Source: Ideonella dechloratans (GTDB lineage: Bacteria > Pseudomonadota > Gammaproteobacteria > Burkholderiales > Burkholderiaceae_C). From it: a DNA stretch of 64,000 nucleotides. Made by a program: the position numbers and the translations under genes. The notes beneath the pieces were generated by a model, which ran no database searches, had not been told where the DNA came from, and saw only the letters and a list, made by a program, of their open reading frames with translations. The stretch lies in contig NZ_CP088081.1 of the NCBI RefSeq assembly GCF_021049305.1, forward strand, positions 992,001 through 1,056,000, written 5' to 3'. Below, piece after piece: positions 1 to 8,077 of this stretch (position 1 is the first letter of the stretch; every line of letters starts with the position of its first letter).

Positions 1-459
1 TTCGGCGGCGGCACCCGCAGCGGCCGGCCGGTCAAGGCGGTGCAGGTGGGTGGCCCGCTGGGTGCCTATGTGCCCGAATCGAAGTGGGACGTTCCGCTGG
101 ACTACGAGGCCTATGCCGCCTTCGGCGCGGTGGTGGGCCACGGCGGCATCGTGGTGCACGACGACACGGCCGACATGGCCGCGCTGGCGCGCTACGCCAT
201 GGAGTTCTGCGCGCTCGAGAGCTGCGGCAAGTGCACGCCCTGCCGCATCGGCAGCACGCGCGGCGTCGAGGTGATCGACCGCATTGTGCGCGACGAGCGC
301 CGGGCCGAGCAGGTCATCTTGCTGCGCGACCTGTGCGACACCATGCTGGCCGGCAGCCTGTGCGCGATGGGGGGCATGACACCCTATCCGGTGCTCTCGG
401 CCCTGGACCACTATCCCGAGGACTTCGGCATTGCGCCCCCCAGCGAGCGCGCGGCCTGA
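1..459 (+). CDS. fdsB: NAD-dependent formate dehydrogenase beta subunit FdsB, C-terminal fragment
   Basis: Only the last 152 codons are present; the reading frame is open back to base 1, so the 5' end lies outside the window. The fragment holds the NuoF-like 4Fe-4S motif: fragment cysteines 75, 78 and 81 (ESCGKCTPCRIG) and the fourth at about 121 (GSLCAMGG). In the family this subunit carries FMN and the cluster that passes electrons to NAD+. The stop lies 13 bases before the fdsA start, so the genes are almost certainly cotranscribed. Assignment to FdsB rather than a complex I NuoF or hydrogenase HoxF protein rests on the fdsA and fdsD neighbours. Confidence 0.93.
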   Translation, partial: FGGGTRSGRPVKAVQVGGPLGAYVPESKWDVPLDYEAYAAFGAVVGHGGIVVHDDTADMAALARYAMEFCALESCGKCTPCRIGSTRGVEVIDRIVRDERRAEQVILLRDLCDTMLAGSLCAMGGMTPYPVLSALDHYPEDFGIAPPSERAA

Positions 460-472
460 GCAGGAGAAGACG

Positions 473-3352
473 ATGCTGCAACACCTCAAGAACGAGATCG
501 ACCACGGCACCCCGGCCCGGGTCTCGGACAAGACCGTCACGCTGACCATCGACGGCATGGCCGTCAGCGTGCCTCAGGGCACCTCGCTGATGCGGGCGGC
601 CGTCGAGGCCGGCGTGAACGTGCCCAAGCTCTGCGCCACCGACAGCCTGGAGCCCTTCGGCTCCTGCCGCCTGTGCCTGGTGGAGATCGAGGGCCGCCGC
701 GGCTTTCCGGCCTCGTGCACCACCCCGGCGGAGGCCGGCATGGTGGTGCGCACTCAGACACCCAAGCTGCAGCAGTTGCGCAAGGGCGTGATGGAGCTCT
801 ACATCAGCGACCACCCGCTGGACTGCCTGACCTGCAGCGCCAACGGCGACTGCGAGCTGCAGGACATGGCCGGCGTCACCGGCCTGCGTAACGTGCGCTA
901 CGGCGTGGGGGCGGCCGCGGGGGCCCACCACTGCGATGCGAAGAAGGACGCTTCCAACCCCTACTTCACCTACGACCCCAGCAAGTGCATCGTCTGCAAC
1001 CGCTGCGTGCGCGCCTGCGAGGAGACCCAGGGCACCTTCGCGCTGACGATCAGCGGGCGCGGCTTCGAGTCGCGGGTCTCGCCGGGCCAGGACCAGCCCT
1101 TCATGGACAGCGAATGCGTCAGCTGCGGCGCCTGCGTGCAGGCCTGCCCCACCGCCACGCTGCAGGAGAAGACGGTGATCGAGCTCGGCCAGCCCGAGCA
1201 CAGCGTCATCACCACCTGCGCCTACTGCGGCGTGGGCTGCGGCTTCAAGGCCGAGATGAAGGGCAACACCGTCGTGCGCATGGTGCCCTGGAAGGACGGC
1301 AAGGCCAACGAGGGCCATTCCTGCGTGAAGGGCCGCTTTGCCTGGGGCTATGCCACCCACAAGGACCGCATCACCCAGCCCATGGTGCGCGAGAAGATTA
1401 CCGACGCCTGGCGCGAGGTCAGCTGGCCCGAAGCGATCGAGTTCGCCGCCACGCGCTTCAAGGCCATCCAGGCCAAGCACGGCAAGGATTCGGTGGGCGG
1501 CATCACCTCCTCGCGCTGCACCAACGAGGAGGTCTACCTCGTCCAGAAGCTGATCCGCGCGGCCTTCAACACCAACAACGTGGACACCTGCGCGCGGGTC
1601 TGCCACTCGCCCACCGGTTACGGCATGGGCCAGACCTTCGGAACCTCGGCCGGCACCCAGACCTTCAAGTCGGTGGAAGAGGCCGACGTGATCATGGTCA
1701 TCGGCGCCAACCCGACCGACGCGCACCCGGTGTTCGCCTCGCGCATGAAGAAGCGTCTGCGCGAGGGCGCCCAACTGATCGTGGTGGATCCGCGCCGCAT
1801 CGATCTGGTCAGCTCCCCGCACATCCGGGCCCAGCACCATCTGGCGCTGCAGCCCGGCACCAACGTGGCCGTCATCACCGCGATGGCGCATGTGGTGGTC
1901 ACCGAGGGCCTGGTCAACGAAGCCTATGTCGCCGAGCGCTGCGACACCAAGAGCTTCCACGCATGGCGCGAATTCGTCGCCCGTCCGGAGAACTCGCCCG
2001 AGGCCTTCGAGCCGGTGACCGGCGTGCCGGCCGCCGAGCTGCGTGCCGCCGCGCGCTTGTTCGCCGCCGGTCCCAACTCGGCCATCTACTACGGGCTGGG
2101 CGTGACCGAGCATGCGCAGGGCTCGACCATGGTGATCGGCATCTGCAACCTGGCCATGGCCTGCGGCATGGTGGGGCGCGAGGGTGTGGGCGTGAACCCA
2201 CTGCGCGGCCAGAACAATGTGCAGGGCAGCTGCGACATGGGCAGCTTCCCGCACGAACTGCCCGGCTACCGCCACATCAGCGACACCACGGTGCGCAGCA
2301 CCTTCGAGGCGGCCTGGGGCGTGGAGTTGAGCCCCGAGCCGGGCCTGCGCATCCCGAACATGTTCGAGGCCGCGCTGGCCGGCAGCTTCAAGGGCCTGTA
2401 CTGCGTGGGCGAGGACATCGTCCAGAGCGACCCCAACACCCAGCATGTGGCGGCGGCGCTCTCGGCGATGGAGTGCATCGTCGTGCAGGACATCTTCCTC
2501 AACGAGACCGCCAAGTACGCCCATGTGCTGTTGCCGGGCTCCAGCTTCCTGGAGAAGGACGGCACCTTCACCAACGCCGAGCGCCGCATCAGCCGCGTGC
2601 GGCAGGTGATGCCCCCGCTGTCCGGCGTGGGCGACTGGGAGGCCACGGCCATGCTGTCCACCGCGCTGGGCTACCCGATGGACTACCGGCATCCGGAGGA
2701 CATCATGCGCGAGATCGCGGCGCTCACCCCCAGCTTCGCCGGCGTCACCTACGAGAAGATCGACCGCTTCGGCAGCGTGCAGTGGCCCTGCAACGAGACC
2801 ACCGCGGAAGCCGGCACCTCGCTGATGCATGTGGAGAAGTTCGTGCGTGGCAAGGGGCGCTTCTTCAACACCCAGTACGTGCCCAGCGACGAGAAGGTCA
2901 ACGGCCGCTACCCGCTGCTGCTGACCACCGGGCGCATCCTCAGCCAGTACAACGTGGGCGCGCAGACGCGCCGCACGCCGAACAACCAATGGCATGACGA
3001 GGACGTCCTGGAAATCCACCCCCACGACGCCGAGGAGCGCGGCGTCGCGCAAGGCGATTGGGTGGGCGTGGCTAGCCGCGCCGGGCAGACCGTGCTGCGG
3101 GCGCAGCTGAGCGACCGCATGCAGCCGGGCGTGGTCTACACCACCTTCCACTTCCCGGAGTCGGGCGCCAACGTCATCACCACCGACAGCTCCGACTGGG
3201 CCACCAACTGCCCGGAGTACAAGGTGACCGCGGTGCAGGTCACCAAGGTGCTGCAGCCCTCGGAATGGCAGCGCCAGTACGCCGACTTCAACCGGCAGCA
3301 GATGGAGTTCCTGGCCCGGGGCCGGGAACGTGCCGAGGCGACCGGCAAATGA
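473..3352 (+). CDS. fdsA: NAD-dependent formate dehydrogenase catalytic alpha subunit FdsA
   Basis: 959-residue cytoplasmic Mo-bisMGD subunit that oxidises formate to CO2. Visible in order: an N-terminal 2Fe-2S domain (GSCRLC), a His/Cys 4Fe-4S motif (HPLDCLTC), two ferredoxin-type 4Fe-4S motifs (CIVCNRCVRAC, CVSCGACVQAC), the 4Fe-4S motif of the molybdopterin domain (CAYCGVGC) and the metal-ligand cysteine C377 in RVCHSPTG. That ligand is encoded by an ordinary TGC codon, so this is a Cys enzyme, not a selenoenzyme. The ATG at 473 is preferred because GGAG lies just upstream; an in-frame ATG at 431 would overlap fdsB and add an atypical N-terminus. Confidence 0.97.
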   Translation: MLQHLKNEIDHGTPARVSDKTVTLTIDGMAVSVPQGTSLMRAAVEAGVNVPKLCATDSLEPFGSCRLCLVEIEGRRGFPASCTTPAEAGMVVRTQTPKLQQLRKGVMELYISDHPLDCLTCSANGDCELQDMAGVTGLRNVRYGVGAAAGAHHCDAKKDASNPYFTYDPSKCIVCNRCVRACEETQGTFALTISGRGFESRVSPGQDQPFMDSECVSCGACVQACPTATLQEKTVIELGQPEHSVITTCAYCGVGCGFKAEMKGNTVVRMVPWKDGKANEGHSCVKGRFAWGYATHKDRITQPMVREKITDAWREVSWPEAIEFAATRFKAIQAKHGKDSVGGITSSRCTNEEVYLVQKLIRAAFNTNNVDTCARVCHSPTGYGMGQTFGTSAGTQTFKSVEEADVIMVIGANPTDAHPVFASRMKKRLREGAQLIVVDPRRIDLVSSPHIRAQHHLALQPGTNVAVITAMAHVVVTEGLVNEAYVAERCDTKSFHAWREFVARPENSPEAFEPVTGVPAAELRAAARLFAAGPNSAIYYGLGVTEHAQGSTMVIGICNLAMACGMVGREGVGVNPLRGQNNVQGSCDMGSFPHELPGYRHISDTTVRSTFEAAWGVELSPEPGLRIPNMFEAALAGSFKGLYCVGEDIVQSDPNTQHVAAALSAMECIVVQDIFLNETAKYAHVLLPGSSFLEKDGTFTNAERRISRVRQVMPPLSGVGDWEATAMLSTALGYPMDYRHPEDIMREIAALTPSFAGVTYEKIDRFGSVQWPCNETTAEAGTSLMHVEKFVRGKGRFFNTQYVPSDEKVNGRYPLLLTTGRILSQYNVGAQTRRTPNNQWHDEDVLEIHPHDAEERGVAQGDWVGVASRAGQTVLRAQLSDRMQPGVVYTTFHFPESGANVITTDSSDWATNCPEYKVTAVQVTKVLQPSEWQRQYADFNRQQMEFLARGRERAEATGK

Positions 3353-3444
3353 GCACGATGAAGACGCCTGCCGGCCTGCGCCGGCGGGCCGCACAGGTCG
3401 CACGACGACAGAGCCAACAGGGACGGGGCGCGCATGGACATTGA
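3349..3444 (+). other. 31-codon open frame between fdsA and fdsD, possible gene remnant
   Basis: The ATG overlaps the fdsA stop as ATGA, the arrangement seen between cotranslated genes. The frame continues for 31 codons, rich in Arg and Gln, and its TGA lies just inside fdsD. In other bacteria the accessory gene fdhD (fdsC) sits at this position. I do not recognise FdhD residues here, so this may be the scar of a deletion or a chance frame. Confidence 0.25.
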
Positions 3445-3688
3445 CAACCTGGTGAGGATGGCCAACCGCATCGGCCAGTTCTTCGAATCGATGCCGGATG
3501 CCGACGAGGCGTCCCGGGAGATCGCCCTGCACCTGCGCAAGTTCTGGGAGCCGCGCATGCGCCAGGCGCTGCTGGCCCATCTGGATGCGCGGGCGGGGGA
3601 GGGCCTGAGCCCGGTCGTCCTGCGGGCCGTGCAGGCCCACCGGGGCAGCCTGGCGGTGGGCCTGGGCCGCCCTGCGCCCAACACCTGA
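3434..3688 (+). CDS. fdsD: Formate dehydrogenase delta subunit FdsD
   Basis: 84-residue soluble protein with the family signature at the N-terminus: MDIDNLVRMANRIGQFF, followed by a charged helix with HLRKFWEPRMR. FdsD proteins are small helical partners of the soluble NAD-linked formate dehydrogenases and are associated with activity and assembly of the complex. It lies 81 bases after fdsA in the same direction, which places it in the fds operon. The usual fdhD/fdsC gene between fdsA and fdsD is absent. Confidence 0.93.
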   Translation: MDIDNLVRMANRIGQFFESMPDADEASREIALHLRKFWEPRMRQALLAHLDARAGEGLSPVVLRAVQAHRGSLAVGLGRPAPNT

Positions 3689-3788
3689 TCCGCACAGCGC
3701 CACGCCACCGGCCTAGCAGCAAGCAGGGCCGGCTGCAGCCGTGCCGCGCCAAAGGCTCGGCAGCTGCAGGGATAAATAAGATAGTGTG

Positions 3789-3799
3789 CGATTGAATCG
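3789..3799. promoter_or_regulatory. Perfect 11-base palindrome upstream of ohr, possible OhrR site
   Basis: CGATT-G-AATCG lies 70 bases before the ohr ATG in a locally AT-richer stretch. OhrR repressors bind short palindromes of the AATT type in this position. No ohrR gene is visible in the window, so the assignment is only suggestive. Confidence 0.3.
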
Positions 3800-3869
3800 T
3801 GAAACATATAAAGTTCGCTCCATGCATGCCGCTGGGCGTGCCCATCCCCCACCTGTCAGGAGCCACACC

Positions 3870-4295
3870 ATGTCGATCGAGAAAGTCCTTTACCAAGCCA
3901 CCGCCCATGCCACCGGCGGCCGCGCCGGCCACGCCCGCAGTGACGACGGCCGCGTCGACGTGACGCTGAGCGTGCCGCGTGAACTGGGTGGCGACGGCGG
4001 CCCGGGCACCAACCCCGAGCAGCTGTTCGCCGCCGGTTACAGCGCCTGCTTCCTGGGCGCGATGAAGTTCGTGGGCACCCGCGACAAGCTGCCCGTGCCG
4101 GCCGACACCACGGTGCAGGGCACGGTGGGCATCGGGGCCATTCCCACCGGCTTCGGCATCGAGGTCGAATTGCGCATCACCCTGCCGGGCGTGGACCGCG
4201 AGGTCGCGCAGCAGATCGTGGACCGTGCCCACATCGTCTGTCCGTACTCCAATGCCACCCGCAACAACATCGATGTGCGCCTGACCCTGGTCTGA
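3870..4295 (+). CDS. ohr: Organic hydroperoxide resistance protein Ohr (OsmC superfamily)
   Basis: 141-residue cytoplasmic thiol peroxidase that reduces organic and fatty-acid hydroperoxides. The two redox cysteines of the family are present: the peroxidatic Cys in [11 protein letters not shown] and the resolving Cys in [12 protein letters not shown]. Length is normal for Ohr. The ATG at 3870 is preceded by AGGAG (3858-3862); an upstream in-frame ATG at 3786 would lie inside the probable promoter. The gene stands alone and ends in a clear terminator. Confidence 0.95.
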   Translation: MSIEKVLYQATAHATGGRAGHARSDDGRVDVTLSVPRELGGDGGPGTNPEQLFAAGYSACFLGAMKFVGTRDKLPVPADTTVQGTVGIGAIPTGFGIEVELRITLPGVDREVAQQIVDRAHIVCPYSNATRNNIDVRLTLV

Positions 4296-4313
4296 TCCGC
4301 CCCGTCTGGCCCC

Positions 4314-4351
4314 ACGCCCCGGCGCCGCAGCAGCGGCCCCGGGGCGTTTTT
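4314..4351 (+). terminator. Rho-independent terminator of ohr
   Basis: A 9-base stem, ACGCCCCGG paired with CCGGGGCGT, encloses a GC-rich loop and runs into TTTTT. It lies 19 bases after the ohr stop codon. Confidence 0.85.
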
Positions 4352-4494
4352 GCGTGGGCCGGGGATTTCATCCATCACTTTGAGAGCCCCCTGCAAGTCA
4401 TTGCTTTTGAACGCAAAAATGAGGGTCAATCACCTTTGAATTGCTATCTAAGTGACTGATTTCATTGATTTTTTGGACCAAGTTGCGTTGACCC

Positions 4495-4550
4495 GTGGGG
4501 TGGCGGTGCAGTAAAGTGGGGGAAAGTGCACTTTAGTGGGGTCTCGTGGC
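4495..4550 (+). promoter_or_regulatory. Array of MraZ-type GTGGG boxes upstream of mraZ
   Basis: GTGGG or GTGCA-like boxes start at 4495, 4506, 4516, 4526, 4536 and 4546: a strict 10-base period after a first step of 11. E. coli MraZ binds TGGGN repeats spaced by 5 bases (10-base period), and mollicute MraZ binds AAAGTG boxes; AAAGTG also occurs here at 4513 and 4523. The array is therefore a probable autoregulatory operator for the dcw cluster. Confidence 0.75.
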
Positions 4551-4557
4551 GGAATTT

Positions 4558-4986
4558 GTGCTTCAGGGGGAGTCCGAGCTGACGCTGGACGGCAAGGGGC
4601 GGATGACCGTCCCGGCCCGTCATCGCGACGGCCTGGCCGCCCTGTGCGCGGGCCAGATGACCGTGACCAAGAGCCCCTCGCGCTGCCTGCTGCTGTTTCC
4701 CCGTCCCGCCTGGGAGGAATTCCGCGCCAAGCTGATGGGCCTGCCGATGGACGCCGAGTCCTGGCGCCGCATCTTCATCGGCAGCGCGCTGGACGTGGAG
4801 ATCGACAGCGGCTCGCGCATCCAGCTCTCGCCCGAGCTGCGCCGCTGGGCCGGCCTGGACCGCGAGCTGGTGCTGGTGGGCATGGGCACCCGGATGGAGA
4901 TCTGGGACCGCGGCCGCCACCAGGCCCTGGAAGACGCGACGCTGGCGCAGCCCATGCCCGACAGCGTCAGCAAGCTGGTGATGTGA
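4558..4986 (+). CDS. mraZ: Transcriptional regulator MraZ
   Basis: 142-residue double SpoVT/AbrB-type DNA-binding protein, first gene of the dcw cluster. Both half-repeats are visible ([17 protein letters not shown] near the start and a second [18 protein letters not shown] copy). Family members repress their own promoter. The GTG at 4558 is chosen because it gives MLQG, matching the usual MFQG start, and is preceded by GGCGGA. The GTG at 4546 would add four residues (MAEF) and lies inside the last operator box, but cannot be excluded. Confidence 0.93.
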   Translation: MLQGESELTLDGKGRMTVPARHRDGLAALCAGQMTVTKSPSRCLLLFPRPAWEEFRAKLMGLPMDAESWRRIFIGSALDVEIDSGSRIQLSPELRRWAGLDRELVLVGMGTRMEIWDRGRHQALEDATLAQPMPDSVSKLVM

Positions 4987-4996
4987 GGCCCGCCCC

Positions 4997-5935
4997 ATGA
5001 GCTTCGTCCACACCACCGTGCTGCTGAACGAGACGGTGGAGGCTGCCCTCACCGATCCCAACGGCACCTATGTCGACGGCACCTTCGGCCGCGGCGGCCA
5101 TGCGCGCCTGCTGCTCTCGCGCCTGGGCCCGCAGGGCCGGCTGATCGCCTTCGACAAGGACCCGGAGGCGGTGGCTGCCGCCACCGAGGGCGAGCACGCC
5201 ATCCGCGATCCCCGCTTCGCCATCCACCACTGCAGCTTCGCCCGCATGGGCGAGGTGCTGCCGGCAGGCTCCATCACAGGGGTGCTGCTGGACCTGGGCG
5301 TCAGCTCGCCCCAGATCGACAACCCAGCTCGCGGCTTCAGCTTCCGTTTCGATGGTCCGCTGGACATGCGCATGGACACCACGCGGGGCGAGAGCGCCGC
5401 GGAGTTCCTGGCGCGGGCCGACGAGCGTCACATCGCACAGGTGATCCGTGATTACGGCGAAGAACGGTTTGCTGCATCCATTGCAAAGGCGCTTGTGGCT
5501 CGCCGCGAGAGCGGACAGCCGCTTCGCACCACCGGTGAGCTGGCCGAACTCGTGGCTCGTTCGGTCCGCACCCGCGAGCCGGGGCAGGACCCCGCGACCC
5601 GGACGTTTCAAGCCCTTCGGATTCTGGTCAACGCCGAACTGGAAGAGCTCGAGCAAGGTCTGAGCGCGGCGCTGGGCCTGTTGGCGTCCGGCGGCCATCT
5701 GGCGGTGATCAGCTTCCACTCGCTGGAAGACCGCATCGTCAAGAATTTCATCGCGCACGAGAGCCGCGAGGAGGTGGACCGTCGCGCGCCCTTCGCGCCG
5801 CCCAGCCGCGTGCTGCGCCTCAAGCCCCTGGGCCGCATCAAGCCCTCGGCGGCAGAGATCAAGGCCAACCCGCGCTCGCGCTCGGCCGTGCTGCGGGTGG
5901 CCGAGCGGCTGCCGCTGGCCGGAGGTGCGGCGTGA
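4997..5935 (+). CDS. rsmH: 16S rRNA (cytosine-1402-N4)-methyltransferase RsmH
   Basis: 312 residues, the normal length. It begins with the family signature [16 protein letters not shown], followed by the SAM-binding motif [13 protein letters not shown] and [12 protein letters not shown]. It methylates N4 of C1402 in the ribosomal P site. It starts 10 bases after mraZ and overlaps ftsL by 4 bases (GTGA), consistent with one polycistronic message. MraZ and RsmH are commonly paired and are reported to counteract each other in E. coli. Confidence 0.97.
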   Translation: MSFVHTTVLLNETVEAALTDPNGTYVDGTFGRGGHARLLLSRLGPQGRLIAFDKDPEAVAAATEGEHAIRDPRFAIHHCSFARMGEVLPAGSITGVLLDLGVSSPQIDNPARGFSFRFDGPLDMRMDTTRGESAAEFLARADERHIAQVIRDYGEERFAASIAKALVARRESGQPLRTTGELAELVARSVRTREPGQDPATRTFQALRILVNAELEELEQGLSAALGLLASGGHLAVISFHSLEDRIVKNFIAHESREEVDRRAPFAPPSRVLRLKPLGRIKPSAAEIKANPRSRSAVLRVAERLPLAGGAA

Positions 5936-6240
5936 ACCGCCTGAGCACCGTGCTGCTGCTGGCCCTGATGGCCAGCGCCATGTACCTGGTCAAGACCAGC
6001 TACGAGGCCCGCCGCGCCTTTGCCGACCTGGAGAAGGCCAAGGCCGAAGAGCGCCAGCTGGCCTCCGACGCCACGCGGCTGGAGGCCGAGCGCCGCAGCG
6101 AAGGCACCCACCTGCGGGTGGAACGCGACGCGCGCGAGAAGCTGCAGATGCGCCTGGCCACGCCGGACGTCACGCTCTACGTGAACGACCCGCAAGCGCC
6201 GGCCCGTCCGGCCTCGGCCGCCTCGGGAGGCACGCCATGA
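5932..6240 (+). CDS. ftsL: Cell division protein FtsL
   Basis: 102-residue bitopic membrane protein: one N-terminal transmembrane helix (residues about 4-21) followed by a periplasmic coiled coil (about 25-75) with leucine/alanine heptads. It joins FtsB and FtsQ in activating FtsWI at the septum. It starts with GTG overlapping the rsmH stop and overlaps the ftsI start by ATGA. Primary sequence is poorly conserved in this family; position and topology carry the call. Confidence 0.92.
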   Translation: MNRLSTVLLLALMASAMYLVKTSYEARRAFADLEKAKAEERQLASDATRLEAERRSEGTHLRVERDAREKLQMRLATPDVTLYVNDPQAPARPASAASGGTP

Positions 6241-8027
6241 GCGGCGGCACCCGCCGGGCCGGTGCCGCACAGTCGGTGCGCGGCGTGAACTACTCGACCA
6301 GCCCGCTGCTGGCCTCCAAGACGCCGCCCTGGCGCAGCCGCTTCCTGGTGCTGCTGGTGGGCCTGGGCTTTGTCGTGCTGGTGGTCCGGGCGCTCTACGT
6401 GCAGGTGCTGCACGCCGACTTCTTCCAGAAGAAGGGTGAGGAGCGCTACGCCTCCACCCTGGATCTGCCGGCCAACCGCGGTCGCATCCTGGACCGCAAT
6501 GGCCAGCTGCTGGCCATCAGCGTCTATGCACCCACGGTGTCGATCAACCCGCAGCAGTTCAAGGCCAGCGACGAGGAGAAGCGCGAGCTCGTGGCCCTGC
6601 TGGGCATCAAGGCCAGGGAGCTGGACGCCAAGCTGGCCGACGACGGCGCCTATGCCGTGCTCAAGCGCCAGGTCGATGGCGGCGTGGCCCAGCAGATCCG
6701 GGCCCTGCGCATCAAGGGTCTGACGCTGGAGCCGGGCTACCTGCGCCGCTACCCCGAGAACGAGGCCGCCGCCCAGGTGGTGGGCTTCACCGACGTCAAC
6801 GACCAGGGGCAGGAGGGCATCGAGCTGGCCTACCAGGCCCAGCTGCAGGGCCACAGTGGCTCGCGCGGGGTGGTCAAGGACCGTCTGGGCCGCATTGTCG
6901 AAGACCTGGGTGAGCCGGTGGACCCGCGCGACGGCAGCGACGTGCAGCTGACCATCGACTCCAAGCTGCAGGCCATCGCCTACCAGCGCATCCGCGACGC
7001 CGTGGAGCAGCATCATGCCAAGGCGGGCAGCGTGGTGGTGCTGGACGCGCAGACCGGCGAGATCCTGGCCATGGCCAACTACCCGAGCTACACGCCCGAG
7101 GAGCGCCACAACCTGACCGGCGGTCAGCTGCGCAACCGCGCGGTCACCGACGTCTTCGAGCCCGGCTCCACCGTCAAGCCCTTCGTGATCAGCAAGGTCA
7201 TCGAGGACGGCTATGCCACGCCCGACACGGTGCTGGACACCATGCCCTTCATGGTCGGGCCGCTGCGCGTGAACGACGGCGCCCACTCGCACCCCTCGCT
7301 GACGGTCGCACAGATCATCCAGAAATCCAGCAACGTCGGCACCGTCAAGCTCTCGCAGCACCTGGACCCGCGCGAGATGGGCGAGATGTACGCCGCCCTG
7401 GGCTTCGGCAGCAAGCCGCAGATCGGCTTCCCCGGCGTGGCCACCGGCCGGCTGCGGCCCTGGCGCACCTGGAAGCCGGTCGAGAAGGCCACCATGGCCT
7501 ACGGCTACGGCCTGTCCGCCTCGCTGCTGCAGATCGCCCACGCCTACACCGCCATCGCCCGCGATGGCGAACTGGCGCCGCTGACCCTGGTCAAGGGCCA
7601 CCCGGCCGGCACCCCGGTGCGCATCTTCAAGCCGCAGACCGCCCGCACCATGCGCCAGATGCTGCGCGGCACCGTCAGCAAGGAAGGCACGGCGCCGCTG
7701 GCGGCGCTGACCGGCTATTCCGCCGGCGGCAAGACCGGCACGGCGGCCAAGCAGGAAGGCCGGGGCTACGCTGCGGGAAAATACCGCGCCTGGTTCACCG
7801 GCATCGCCCCGATCGACACCCCGCGCGTGATCATCTCCGTGATGGTCGACGAGCCCACCCCCATTCACTACGGCGGCCTGGTCTCGGCGCCGGTCTTCAA
7901 GGCCGTGGCCGAGCAGACCCTGCGCACGATGGGCGTGCCGCCCGACATGGACATGAAGCCGCCCTCGGTGTTGACGGCGGCGGCCGCCGCCGCGGCGGCG
8001 GAGAACGAAGACGTGGAGCAGCACTGA
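6237..8027 (+). CDS. ftsI: Septal peptidoglycan transpeptidase FtsI (PBP3)
   Basis: 596-residue class B penicillin-binding protein that crosslinks septal peptidoglycan. A membrane anchor lies at about residues 35-55, followed by the PBP dimerisation domain and the transpeptidase domain. Catalytic motifs: S311-T-V-K314, SSN in KSSNVGTVK, and KTG in AGGKTGTAAK. The C-terminus ends in an alanine/glutamate-rich tail. The ATG at 6237 overlaps the ftsL stop; the frame is open further upstream but that extension overlaps ftsL entirely. Confidence 0.97.
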   Translation: MSGGTRRAGAAQSVRGVNYSTSPLLASKTPPWRSRFLVLLVGLGFVVLVVRALYVQVLHADFFQKKGEERYASTLDLPANRGRILDRNGQLLAISVYAPTVSINPQQFKASDEEKRELVALLGIKARELDAKLADDGAYAVLKRQVDGGVAQQIRALRIKGLTLEPGYLRRYPENEAAAQVVGFTDVNDQGQEGIELAYQAQLQGHSGSRGVVKDRLGRIVEDLGEPVDPRDGSDVQLTIDSKLQAIAYQRIRDAVEQHHAKAGSVVVLDAQTGEILAMANYPSYTPEERHNLTGGQLRNRAVTDVFEPGSTVKPFVISKVIEDGYATPDTVLDTMPFMVGPLRVNDGAHSHPSLTVAQIIQKSSNVGTVKLSQHLDPREMGEMYAALGFGSKPQIGFPGVATGRLRPWRTWKPVEKATMAYGYGLSASLLQIAHAYTAIARDGELAPLTLVKGHPAGTPVRIFKPQTARTMRQMLRGTVSKEGTAPLAALTGYSAGGKTGTAAKQEGRGYAAGKYRAWFTGIAPIDTPRVIISVMVDEPTPIHYGGLVSAPVFKAVAEQTLRTMGVPPDMDMKPPSVLTAAAAAAAAENEDVEQH

Positions 8028-8077
8028 TGGCCCGCACCGCACACCCCGGTGAACTGGCCGGAGGCATCCAACCATGA
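8027..8077 (+). other. 16-codon open frame bridging ftsI and murE
   Basis: The ATG overlaps the ftsI stop as TGATG and the TGA overlaps the murE start as ATGA, so ribosomes could pass from ftsI to murE through it. It translates to MARTAHPGELAGGIQP. murE also has its own GGAGG at 8060-8064, so the frame may have no function. Confidence 0.3.

Noticed and set aside
1591..1620. Possible selenocysteine in the formate dehydrogenase active site
   Set aside because: The ligand codon is TGC, not TGA, so the enzyme is the cysteine type.
314..3703. A 1129-codon open frame on the minus strand opposite fdsA and fdsD
   Set aside because: It is the mirror of codon bias in high-GC coding DNA: no family motif, His/Ala/Gly/Arg-rich composition, and it covers well-supported genes.
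4546..4557. Upstream GTG as the mraZ start
   Set aside because: It adds MAEF before the family start MLQG and lies in the last operator box; 4558 has the better ribosome site. Kept as an alternative only.
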